64,000 nt of DNA from Asterochloris sp. CNOR1 (taxonomy: Eukaryota > Chlorophyta > Trebouxiophyceae > Trebouxiales > Trebouxiaceae), in contig OZ017755.1 in the NCBI GenBank assembly GCA_963969365.1, forward strand, positions 744,001 through 808,000. Reading direction: 5' to 3'. The notes beneath the pieces were generated by a model. It did no database searches, was not told the origin of the DNA, and worked only from the letters and a program-made list of their open reading frames with translations. Of the stretch, positions 12,049-22,508 are shown one piece after another. Positions within the stretch are counted from its first letter, which is position 1, and each line of letters starts with the position of its first letter. The position numbers and the translations under genes are program-made.

Positions 12049-14077
12049 CATGGAGCAGGAGGCTTGGGTGTCGACGCCCTCTGGCTCTGCACTGGTACCC
12101 CCACTTGCGCTGCCAGGCGCTGCCTGCTCCCGGTCCTGGTCACCAGTCCTGGTCATTTCAGTGCTGCTTGGCCTGCACAACACAGGCACCATTCAGCGGC
12201 AGGCCGACATTGCATGGTTGAGTGCCAGCAGCTGTGGGAGGCTTGCTGCACTGGTGAGCAGTCAGGCGTGCCCACAACCGGGGCCCAGCACTTCAGCTCA
12301 CCTTGGGTCGGCATTCAGCGCATCAGCCGCGCAGGAGGGGCCCTTGCTGGCACACAGCACCCCCTCCGGCGTGACCACCTCTGCTCCAGCAGCCTGACCA
12401 CCCGCCGGCGGCTGCCGCCTGGAGCTCCCACTGGCGCTGCCAGGCGCTGCCTGCTCCCGACTGGCACGGGTCTTGGTCCTCTCAGTGCTGCTCGGCCTGC
12501 ACAGCACGGGCATCATTCAGCGGCAGGCCAACTTTGCCTGATGGAGTGCCAGCAGCTGTGGGAGGATTGCTGCACTGGTGAGCAGTCAAGCTTGCAACTG
12601 GGGCCCAGCACTTCAGCTCACCTTGGATTGGCATTCAGCGCATCAGCCGGGCGGGTGGGGCCCTTGCTGGCACACAGCCCCCCTCCTGGCGTGACCACCT
12701 CTGCTCCAGCAGCCCGGCCACCCGCCGGCAGCTGCTGCCTGGAGCCCGCACTGGCGCTGCCAGACGCTGCCTGCTCCCGACTGGCACCAGTCCTGGTCCT
12801 CTCAATGCTGCTCGGCCTGCACAGCACGGACACCATCCAGCGGCAGGCCAACTTTGCATGATGGAGTGCCGGCAGCTGTGGGAGGTTTGGCACCATCTGG
12901 CGGCTGCACCTGCAGAGAGCCACCTGCATGCCACCTGCATGCTGAGGTCGACAGCAGGTTGATGCACCAGCAGAGGTACGGCCTGCAGGGAACAATCTGG
13001 GCACAAAGCTTGACTTGGCGGCAGCAAGATGCCGGTCACTTGCTGCGCAAGTGAGCTGGTCACCTCTACATGCAGTGGCCAGTGCAAGTGCTCTGCTTGG
13101 TCAGACAAACCAGCGTCACCCAACAAGCACTGCACCCACTGCCACGCACCTAATGCTGCTGGCGCCCCCGTGCAAGCAGTGAACCAAGACCTGCGCGGTG
13201 TCAATTGTCGATCTCACAGCTTTCCTGACGAGCAATTAAGGGTGCAGCTCACGCCCACAAATGGGGCCCAGCACTTCAGCTCACCTTACGTCAGCAATTG
13301 GCTTGTCAGTCAGGCGGGTGGAGCCCTTGCTGGCACGCAGCACCCGCTGTGCCCCAGCTACCTCTGCTCCAGCATCCTGCCCACCCGCTGACGGCTGCCG
13401 CGTGGAGCTCCCACTAGCACTGCCAGACGCTGCCTGCTCCCGACTGGCACGGGGCTTGGTCCTCACAATGCTGCTCGGCCTGCACAGCACAGGCACCGCT
13501 CAGCCGCAGGCCGACTCTGCATGGTGCAGTTCCAGCAGCTGTGGGAGGACTGGCACTGTCTGGTGCTTTGACCTGCAGAAGGCCACCTGCATATTGAGAT
13601 CGACAGCAGTACAATGCATCAGCGGAGGTCTGCCCTGCAGGGAACAGTCCGGGCCCAAAGCTTGACTTGGCGGCAGCAAGATGCTGGTCCCACCCAGCAG
13701 ATGTGAGCTGGTGTGCATGCTGAAGTGACCTGCTTCGTCAAACAAACCAGCACCACTCCACGAACACTGCCCCTACCGCCACACACCTGGCATTGCCGTG
13801 CCTGTGTGCAAGCAGCATAGCAAGACCTGCACGGTGTCACCATGCCGATCTCATGGCTTCCTTGATGAGCAGTCAAGCGTGCAGCTTCTGCTTGCAACTG
13901 AGGCCCAGCACTTCAGCTCACCTTGCGTCGGCATGCAGCTCGTCAGCCGGGCGGGTGGGGCCCTTGCTGGCACACAGCACCCCCTCTGGCGCGGCCACCT
14001 CGGCTCCGGCAGCCTGACCACCCTCTGGGCCCTGCGGCATGGAGCCCTTCTGTGCAGGCAAAGCTGGCCTCACACCC
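12049..14077 (-). repeat. Five-copy tandem array of a symmetric (phase 2-2) coding exon
   Basis: Minus-strand exons at 13922-14077, 13285-13479, 12622-12816, 12302-12496 and 12049-12172 are clear paralogues. The middle three are each exactly 195 bp. Each of those three starts after TGTGCAG, takes one base to complete a split codon and ends with two bases before GTGAGCTGAA. They are therefore in phase 2 on both sides and can be added or lost without breaking the frame. Each of the three encodes 65 residues rich in Ser, Ala, Gly and Arg with a shared core (PSSxxRTxxxASREQAAxGSA, later ASKG). The first copy (13922-14077, 156 bp) is shorter at its start, and the last (12049-12172) ends early at a different donor (CATG|GTGAGC). 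Flanking intron sequence is duplicated too: copies two and three in left-to-right order are 320 bp apart. Function unknown; the sequence looks disordered. It probably belongs to the kinase gene downstream. Confidence 0.75.
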
Positions 14078-14526
14078 CTGCAGGCATCAGCAGCAGGCAG
14101 GGTTGCACCAATGCACAGGAATCACAAGCAAGAATCTGAGTGAGCAAGGCATCAGCTGCTGCAGCTTGCCTGCTGATCCTCACCCTGCAGAATGGACACT
14201 TTTGATTGCATGGCATGGTCACAGTACAGTACTGTGGTTGCTTACACAGGAGCACAGTAAAATACAGCTTGGGGGACCTGCAGGCTGTTCATTGTGCTGT
14301 GCACAACTGCAGCCGCACCAAGTGCATCATGTCTGCAAGCTTTCCTTCCACAGTCCCTGTCGGCAGGCATTGCGTCTGTGCGGCTAGCACTGACCAACCG
14401 CAAAAACCCTGTCAACTCTTCCCTGCCTGACAGCTCTCCCTTGTCGCACATGATTGGCACGTTGCAGCCCCAGGCAGGGTCTTACAGCCGGCGTGGCAGC
14501 AGCTGCAACTCAGGCACTAAACTCAC

Positions 14527-15040
14527 AGCTGCTTCCCAAGCGCCTCCGCCTCTGCAAGTGCCACCTTGAGCTTGATGTTTGCCTGCTTGACCTGTTGTCT
14601 CAGGCTCTTCGCGTCCCCACTCCTGCAGCATGGACACAGCCCTGCAGCGCGCTTGCACATGGTCACAACATGCACACACTAAGCGCAAAAGTGCCTGCAG
14701 TCCCATGTGCTGTGCGCTGCCTGTGCGGCCACAAGAAGACCAGCTGCGTAGGGGCCTGCACAGGATGGAGTCTCTGATGCTACAAGCTGTGCACCAGAGC
14801 TGGTCCATGGTACGAGCTGCTGACAGGGACTCACAGGAGAGTGTGTGCAGCGCTACGAGCTGTGCGCGGGCCACAGCTGCCCACCTGGAGATGAGCAGGT
14901 TGGTGAGGGCTTCAGCCAGCTCCACAGTCCTTGCCTGTACCTGCTGCAGCTTTGGGTAGTGGGCAGCCTGGCGGGATTGCAGCTCAGCAGTGAGCCCCGG
15001 CGCATCTGACTGAGCACATGAGCATGGATGGGCACCCATC
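14527..15040 (-). CDS. Coiled-coil and helical exons of the same minus-strand region
   Basis: The exon at 14527-14622 lies between a CCTGCAG acceptor and a GTGAGT donor. It encodes a heptad-like helix (SLRQQVKQANIKLKVALAEA) typical of coiled coils. A second block, about 14840-15030, encodes another Leu- and Ala-rich helix (TVELAEALTNLLISRWAAV) and begins after CTGGCAG near 15039. These suggest an oligomerising rod between the hydrophobic modules upstream and the Ser-rich exon array downstream. Exact joins were not resolved; the identity of the protein is unknown. Confidence 0.45.
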
Positions 15041-15229
15041 TGCCAGAGAGAAAGAGGAGTGGTAAGGGACAGCAGTGTGGGGCAAGGGGTGCACAACAGG
15101 GGTAGTGCGAAGGACGAGTGGTGTTTGAAGGTCAGGAGCGGCTTGATCATCCTGCAACAAGGCGTGTCGTGATGTTGCACAGATTCAGAATTAAAACAAG
15201 AGTCACAGCAACAAATCGGTACAGAGCCT

Positions 15230-18200
15230 TGCTGCAGGCACCTCCTCTCTCACATGGCTGCCAGCATATGCTCATGAGGGGAAGGGCTCTCACCTGCAGT
15301 GCCTGGGAATATGCGATTCGTCGCGCTGCAGCGACGGCCACTCGCACTGAGGTCTTGGGGAGCCACCAGATCAGCTGCAGAACCTGCACATGCATCAGCA
15401 GCATTGGCAGCTGCAGGAGGTGTTTCACAGACGTGCAAAGCAGCCAGCTGAGGGCCAGCGTGCCTCCAGGGCAGGCAGCCAGCAGGCAGGTGCCAGCAGC
15501 GTGCTCACACAGCCCAGCACCACCACCAGCAACAGCAGCTTTATGATGACAGCTGTCTGTCCACCCAAGCAGTTCAGAGAGCAGGATGCAACCCACAGAA
15601 CAGTAAAAATTCCGCAAAGCAGCAGCAACAGGCTGCCAACTCCAGATGTCACGCCTTTCAAGGCAGGCAGGGTGGAGGGGGGGCGAGCCAGACAGCAAGT
15701 GATCCAGAGGCAGACTTGACGCAGACACCAGCCGTCAAAAGATACCCAGAGACAGCCTGACCTGACGCCAGTGCTTGATGAGGATGCGCAACACATGGGC
15801 GGCCACACTGCCTGCCACCATCGCCAGCACGAGGGACACATTGTCGACCATGCATGCTGACAGCCAGGGGGCTGCATGGGCAACCAGACTGCTAAGCTTG
15901 TTGAGGTAGTTGGTCATGATTGGCGGTGGTGGGTCAGGCGTGGGTTGAGTGGCACTGCTGCTGCTGTGCCTGAAGCCCCATTTAGTCTGCAGGAGCTGCG
16001 TGGCGGCAGCCCCCAATGACTTCATGCAGCGGGTCACCTGCAGCAAATTGACATGTCATGAGCACAGGGTCAGGTGCATTGCGTGTTTGCAGCTGTCCAC
16101 AATTTATGGGCAGCACGCCAAACGCAGGCAGAACAGATTGATGGCAATGGCCAGCAGAGCAGTGTCACATAAGCTGCATGGTGGCATGCTTCCAGGATCT
16201 CCCATGCATCCAGCTAGCATATGCAGCAGATCATCTTCTGCGATTTCAGATGTGACAGGGCAGGCTGCAGATGGGTCAGCTTCAGCTGAAGCTGCTGCGA
16301 AGCTGCAGCGAAGCAGTGGAATAGGAGCAGTGATGCAGTCCCACTTCTGAAAGTCGTTCAGGTGCTGTTCATAAAGCAGTGCTGCAGGGGCCCCTTGCCT
16401 TGCTGGCATTTGCAGCGTGCCCGCACCTCGTTGCAGATTCCAGGCAGCTGAGCCTCAATGAAGCCGTTAATATTGGACAGAAACCGCTTCCGAATGGATC
16501 CTACTGTCTGCGTAAGCAGGAGCTGGGACGTCAGCAGGGCAGCACTTGCAAGTGCACGCGTGAGGTGGAGGTGCACCTCGAGCAAGTGCGCACTCTAGCC
16601 TTCAACGCAGGCACACTGCAGCCCTTCATGAGGTCTCTGCAGGAGGACTGCCTGATGGTGATATGCAGACTGTGAATGCACCTGTTTTTGAGGGGCACCC
16701 TCGTGGTGGCTGGCTTGTGCAGGCCCTGGCTCAGAGTGAGGGGCGCTGCCCTTACTGTGTCCGTAGTCCCACTCAGACAACAGGACCTGCATGGTGACAG
16801 CCCTCCAGGACTCCATGCAACAGACCACCTGCACGCATGGCAGATGAGATCGCATCAGCAGGGCGTTGTGCAAAGTCAGCTGAGCTGGATGGTGACAGCC
16901 CTGCAAGGCTCTAGGCAGCTGGCCGCCTGCAGTGCATGGCAGATGTTAAGGCACCAGCAGACTGCAGGCAACAGAACTCCAGGCAGCAGGCCACCTGCAG
17001 CCAAACGGATGTCAGGTCTTGAGCAGGGAGATGTAATGTCAGAGGGGCTGCACAATGGCTGGCCAAGACGCCATGCAACAGTGCCAACTGCAGCCAAGAT
17101 GCAGCTCTCAGCCTGAGCAGAGGGATGTTGCGCCACAGAAATGCATGATGACTGGCCTTCACGACATCATGCTACAGAGACATGCAAGCAGTCGTGATTG
17201 GAGGCAATGAGCATCAGGACAGGCAGCACGATGTATATTATCAGACAATGTCAGACAGGCTGCATGGTGGCAGCAGTTCAGGGCATTGCGCAGCAGGCAG
17301 GCTGCCGACCAGTCAGAATGGAGGCCATGAGCAGCAGAACAGACGGCAGCATGCCATGGCAAGCAGTGTTGTGGCATCCCATCAAGGTGCTGGACATGCA
17401 CATTGCGGGCAGCAAGTAACCTGCACTTGGCTGATGCTGCAGCACAGCCTCAGCTGGCAGGACCACAATTCAAAAGCTGTTTGATGCATGTGTCAGTCAG
17501 TTGCTCAGTCCATATGCTGCCTATGAAGCAGGGCTGCAGGGGGGCTTGCGTCGCCAGCAGATACCAGGGGGAATGCAGAGAGGAATGGACGTGGATGCAC
17601 AATGCCCGCACCTTGTTGCGCACTCCAGGCAGTTGAGGTCCAATGAAGCCACAGGTAGGGACAGACAGGCTTCAAAAGGAGTATGCTCCCTGCACAGGCA
17701 GCGACTGATATTCAGTGGCTCAGGCGGCTTGCATGAACACTTGTGAGCAGCACCTGCAGCAGGTGCCACCCCTGGCTCAGTACAGGCAATGTGGCAGTTG
17801 CTGGCTGCAGCAGAGTGCCATTCACAGGGGCCTTGCAGGTGGACTGCCGTCTTGCACCAGGCACACCTGTTCCTGTGGGTCATCTCCCTGGTTGCTGGCC
17901 TTGGCCGGCTCTGGGTCGGCTTCGGTGGTTGGGGACTGCTGGGTGAACCAGCGGGCAGCCCAGTAGGTAGACCAGCGGCCCAGGTGGCTGCCCATGGTGG
18001 GCATGTGGTCAGACAGCAGGGAGGGCGAGTCAGCCACCGCCTGCATGTGCACAAGTGCCCCTGATTGCACGTTCCAGGCAGTCGAGGTCCAATCGAGCCG
18101 CAGGTTGGGGAAGACAGGCTTAGAAAGGACTCTGCTGCCTGCACAGGCAGCAGCTGCTGGTCAATGGGTGAGGCGGCTTGCATGTACACTTGTGAGCAGC

Positions 18201-18640
18201 ACCTGCACAGCAAGTGCCGGCCTTGCCTCAGTGCAGGCAACCAGGCCAGTGCTGGCTGCAGCAGGGTCACATTCACAGGGGCCTTGCAGGTGGACTGCTG
18301 TGCTGCACCGGGCACACCTGTTCCTGTGGGTCATCTCCTTGGTTGCTGGCCTCTGCTGGCTCTGGATCAGCCTCAGTGGTTGGGGACTGCTGGGTAGACC
18401 AGTAGGTAGACCAGTAGGTAGACCAGCGGCCCAGGAGGCTGCCCATGGCGTGCACGTGGTCAGACAGCAGTGAGAGCCAGTCATTCACCGCCTGCGTGTG
18501 CAGATGTGACACAAGTAAGAGCTTCTGAAATGCAGGCATGCCTGACAGCAGGGCAAATGCCATGGCAGGGACCTGCTGTGTGTCGTGCCTGCTGGTGTGA
18601 GGCAGACAGGCATGGCAGCTTGATGCAAGCATCAGGAGGG
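15230..18640 (-). repeat. Array of diverged hydrophobic coding modules
   Basis: Minus-strand blocks near 18270-18630 and 17650-18070 are close copies: both encode WLSLLSDH- or SPSLLSDH-like helices, then a WSTYW segment and a Pro/Glu/Ala tail ending DDPQEQ before a GT donor. More distant relatives lie near 16595-16906 and 15735-16046. A linked motif, GxIGPQLPGxxN, recurs near 16440, 17625 and 18090. The 15.4-16.0 kb part also encodes likely membrane segments (AVIIKLLLLVVVLGCVSTLL and SLVLAMVAGSVAAHVLRILI). In the right-most copy a 12-bp unit is repeated three times (about 18402-18433), extending the WSTYWSTYWST tract. I infer repeated duplication of one- or two-exon modules; exon limits are uncertain. 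Confidence 0.5.
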
Positions 18641-19282
18641 GGTGGGCGCCACAAGACCTGCGTCATGGCATGCCTTGAGTGGGCCATTGCACCTGAGCAT
18701 GAGTGGCTGAGAGAGGCTGTGCAGGGGCAGGGCGGGGTGCTGGATGGTGTAGTGATGACGCGGCAGTCCCTGGGGCTTGGGGGACAGGCACCTGCTGTCA
18801 GCGCCAGCAGTGTTCTTGGCTGATAGCCTGACTGTTGCGTTGATCGGCCAGATCGGCCCCATAGCTGCAGCAGAGAGCCATCGTTAGATTAAGCTGAGTG
18901 ATTCAGGTGTGTAGCACTGACTTCTTGCATGCTGCCTTCAGGTCAGCAGCAGCTAGCAGAGACAGGCAGACTGTGTGCTGCTCACCTCAATGGTGTAAGG
19001 TGCAAGGCTGACTGGGTGTGTGATGCCATCGCCAAAGGCGGGTGAGACTGGTGATGCCTGGTGCACATGCTGCAGGCACACAGAATGGTGGGCTGTATGA
19101 GTCACACCATGTCACACCAGCCGCCGCACTGCCTGATGCGACTGGGCACGCGCAACTTCACAATGACAATCAAACATTGCGTTCCTGCTGCTTGGCCACT
19201 GCTCAGCTGTCAGGCTTGAGCGCAGGCATGCTGAGTGCCATGTTTTGCTGCCTGTGCATGCGCAGCGTTCATGAGGGCTCAC

Positions 19283-19363
19283 CCAGATGTGCACAAAGAA
19301 CAGCACCAGAAGAGCTGCATATGCTGCGGGGATCAGGAAGCCTAATGGTCTAATCCAGGCCAT
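19283..19363 (-). CDS. First exon with N-terminal signal anchor
   Basis: A 27-codon exon starts at the ATG complementary to 19361-19363 and ends before a GTGAGC donor. After a short MAWIRP leader it encodes about 20 hydrophobic residues (core LIPAAYAALLVLFFV), a typical signal anchor or transmembrane start. It is the natural 5' end for the minus-strand exon series to the left, which includes further hydrophobic modules, but the next exon (perhaps near 18855, after GCAG) is not certain. If the whole series is one gene, it encodes a membrane-anchored protein with a C-terminal kinase domain. Confidence 0.5.
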
Positions 19364-19826
19364 CCTGGTGCGTGCCTTGCACCATCCAGCGGCATGCGCA
19401 GTCAGCGAACTTGAGCAAGTCAGGCGGGCCCTGCACCTACAGCATTGTCGCCGGGCACACCTTAAATCGTCAGCCACAGTGGGCACAACGCAACATTGGG
19501 TGTTCAGAAGGACAGCGGAGACTGTTGGCTTGGCGAGAAGCGCTCCGTTGACTGGGACTATCTTCGGTGTGACTTCGACAGATCTGCTCTGTTGCCGTTC
19601 TATCGACTCTAATGGAGTTGCAGCTCCTGAACGGCCTCTTGAACCTGGCACATGAAGGGAGGCATCACCTTGCTGCAGAAAGGGGCATGATCCCCCTTCA
19701 CTGACAGTTCGAAGGTGATCACCTGACCGCCTTGCTGGGAGATGCCGTGTCAGGACTTGCTCTGAGCCCGATCCTATGTGCAGATTGTAGGGAAAGAGGC
19801 CCTGTGACAGATGGCCTTGGCAGCGC
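19364..19826. promoter_or_regulatory. Divergent intergenic region
   Basis: About 460 bp separate the minus-strand signal-anchor exon from the plus-strand glyoxalase gene, so the region should hold both promoters. I see no convincing TATA box or repeated operator-like motif. Assignment rests on gene orientation only. Confidence 0.35.
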
Positions 19827-21365
19827 ATGAGGTGTCATGCACCGCAGGTAAGTTGGCACGGCCCGCCGTGAACATCCAGCCAGGCATGCTGGGCTCTGCA
19901 GGGCTGCTGCAGCATGGCGTGCTCATTGATTCCCGGGCAACGCTGGACCAAGCCTGCTGACTGCTGCAGGTCATGCTGCGGGCGATCAACCTGGAGCGGA
20001 GCATCGAGTGGTGCGAACACATGCTAAAGTGCAAGCTGGTCAAGGAGCGTCACAATCCAGACTACAAGTACAACCCCGCCTTCCTGGGTGGGGCCAGCAG
20101 CCTGTGCAGACAAATGCAGGTGTCTGAGACGGCGGCAGCTCAGCTTGGCACGTGCCTGCATGAGCCTGATCTGCATCTGCGGCACGCCTGCTGGCAGTTT
20201 ACATGTGGTGTGACTTGCTGCCTGTCAGCTGCGGGCTGCATTTGCATGCTTGTGACTGCCTGAGCTGCTGGGCAGGATGCGCAGGGTGCTGCATGCACCC
20301 CAGGGTCTGCCCCATCTTCCCTTCATGGGGGCGTCACAAGTGATGCAGCCTCATCTCAGAAACATGTTGTTGTAAGATCTAATGTCCAGGCCTCCTCCTT
20401 CTACAGGCACTGCTGCACAGGATGTTGCCATAGCCCAGCAGCAGGCTGCACCCGGCCTGAACATGTCTGCCGCCCTGTGCTTCGGCAAGCTGCACAGGCT
20501 GCTTGTCCCTGCTGCATGCTGCGACTGCAGCCCAAGCACTGTCTCAGGGCCTGCCCTGTGTTCGCCTGCAGCCTATGGGCCGGAGCAGGACGAGACAAAG
20601 TTTGAGCTGACCTACAACTATGGCAAGGAAAGCCTCGCTGAATACGGGGGGAAGGAGGAGTTCAAGGGCAACGCCTATGCCCAGACTGCCATCAGCACCA
20701 CAGTGAGTTGTGCCTCCCAGCTGGCTGTGTAGGTCAGCAAGCCATTGCATTCGTGCAACAAGGGCGACACAGGCTTTTGTCGTTGCCAGTCAGTGCCTCT
20801 CTGTGCACAGCAGGCTGCAAGAGTCAAGCTTAGAACACAATGCTAAGCCACTTGCACGCCCTAGGCTGCCTGAAGAGCCAGCCATGCTCAGGTGGCTCCC
20901 AGTAATCACAGCGGCAGGCCAGCCTACAGCCTCATAGCAGACCATTCTGCTGCCTCACAGCAGGCATTCTGCCAATATGTTGGGCTACGGCCGTCAGCCA
21001 CAGCACACAATCAGGGACCTACGCAACTGGAGCCTGGCAGCAGCAGCTGTGGCTTCAGTCATGTAGCTGAACGTGGCCTGCCTCCCTCTGCTGCAGGATG
21101 TATACAAGTCAGCTGAGGCAGCCAAGGCGTGGCAGTCAGAGCTGGGGGGAAAGGTTGTGAGGGAGCAGGCCCACTGCCAGGTCTCAAGACCGAGATCACA
21201 AGCATCACTGACCCAGGTGGGTGTACTGGGCGTCTGGGCAGATGCTGTTGTAGCCACTGCATTCAAACAAGACTGCTGTGACCTGGCACCTGAACGTTCA
21301 CACTCAATGCCTGTGCTGCAGATGGCTGGAAGGTTGTGCTAGTGGATGTGAAGGCGAAGATGTGA
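19827..21365 (+). CDS. Glyoxalase-family (VOC) protein, frameshifted
   Basis: Vicinal-oxygen-chelate fold protein resembling lactoylglutathione lyase and GLOD4-type proteins, which act on or bind glutathione adducts of reactive aldehydes such as methylglyoxal. Exons: 19827-19847 (tentative start), 19970-20087, 20572-20702, 21097-21216, 21322-21365. Diagnostic stretches are MLRAINLERSIEWCEHML (first beta-alpha motif), YGPEQDETKFELTYNYG (the conserved family block) and DGWKVVLVD near the C terminus. Exons 1-3 join in phase. In exon 4 the frame shifts: codons before about 21167 read KVVREQ, while the homologous continuation GPLPGLKTEITSITDP lies in the next frame. The last exon fits only the shifted frame. 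One missing base near 21165-21170, beside a GG/CCC tract, explains all of this. It may be an assembly error or a real null allele. Start codon uncertain. Confidence 0.8.
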
Positions 21366-22508
21366 TTCCATATGGGCACATCATCAGCTCTATTGTCCTG
21401 ACTTTTGGTTGCCTCAATGCAGGAGTTTGACAGTGAGCTGATGTGATAAGGGCCCCATGCCCACTCAATGCAATACAGCATATGCTGCCAGTCACTGTTC
21501 CTCTGCCCAAAAGTCTTTCTGATGAAGCTTGCATCACATCTAATAGCACCCAGCAGCCGTCCCAATGGCTAAAATCCTGAGTTGAACTCTAATCGGTGTG
21601 ATGCAGCCACAGCGCCAGGTGTCCTGGGCTGCTGGCCACCAACTGCTCTGTTGGCAGAGCCAGTGCTGAGCATGCTATTCGGACAGCCAGCAGGCTCACT
21701 TGCGAGGAGGTTGGCCCCACAGGGCCCCCACAGCATTGCAACAAGGCAGCCCAGTAATCCCTGGTGCAATGACATGCAAGTTGCCCAGCCACCGCACACA
21801 CAACAGCCAGGCACCTCAGCCAGGCACAGCACCACAGGGCTCAGCAAAGTCTGTGTCGATACTCAGCAGGAGCATGTCCTGCAGGCTACGCAGAATCTGG
21901 ATCTCCCACCCAGCTGCAGTGCCCACCAACCACCCCAGGACTGGCATTGTCTGCCTGACCTGCATGCTGCTGGAGCTGGGCAGGGACAGATCCTGCAACG
22001 TGATTGCCATCCCAGCAGCCTAGCTGATAGCAGGTGTTCATGCAGGTCCTGCATTATGCTGAACAGCCCACTTCACATTGGCATATCTGACAAATGGAAC
22101 AAGGGGATGATAGAAGACGCCCACTGGCAGCAAATCACAATGCCATGCATGCAATCCACTGTCTTTCTTGGCGAGCACAGATTGGATCGATTGAGCACCG
22201 TCCAGTTGCCTGCATCACTCACCCTACAGGTGACGGGCCTTCAGTCCACCTAGCTGTTGAGACCCTTGCATTGTCACTGCCGCCTGACTATTACTTAGGC
22301 GGGTGAGACCAATGCAGGCGATGGCTGCTTTGATGGTACCATCCTTTATCAGGGCAGACCTCGCAAGCAATGATCACATCAAGCAGAGACCCGGCAAATG
22401 CCCTGCCCCTCAACCTCTAAGCTACAAAAAACGTGCCGCTACATGCAGGAGCTCAGCTTCCTATTGGCTGGCACAAGTTCGGGAGCAGCTGTCCAGGCAA
22501 GCCACCTA
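21366..22508. other. Intergenic stretch, no gene supported
   Basis: Open frames on both strands here lack domain similarity, splice-site support or conserved motifs. The region holds the 3' flank of the glyoxalase gene and the promoter and 5' leader of DPE1. An ATG-initiated minus-strand frame of 64 codons (21816-22010) is possible but unsupported. Confidence 0.4.

Noticed and set aside
19112-19828. 238-codon minus frame as a single gene
   Set aside because: Only its middle (19283-19363) looks coding; the ATG and donor define a short first exon, and the rest is flank and intron.
21582-22253. 223-codon plus frame between the glyoxalase and DPE1
   Set aside because: No true ATG start, no domain and no splice support; composition like neighbouring intergenic DNA.
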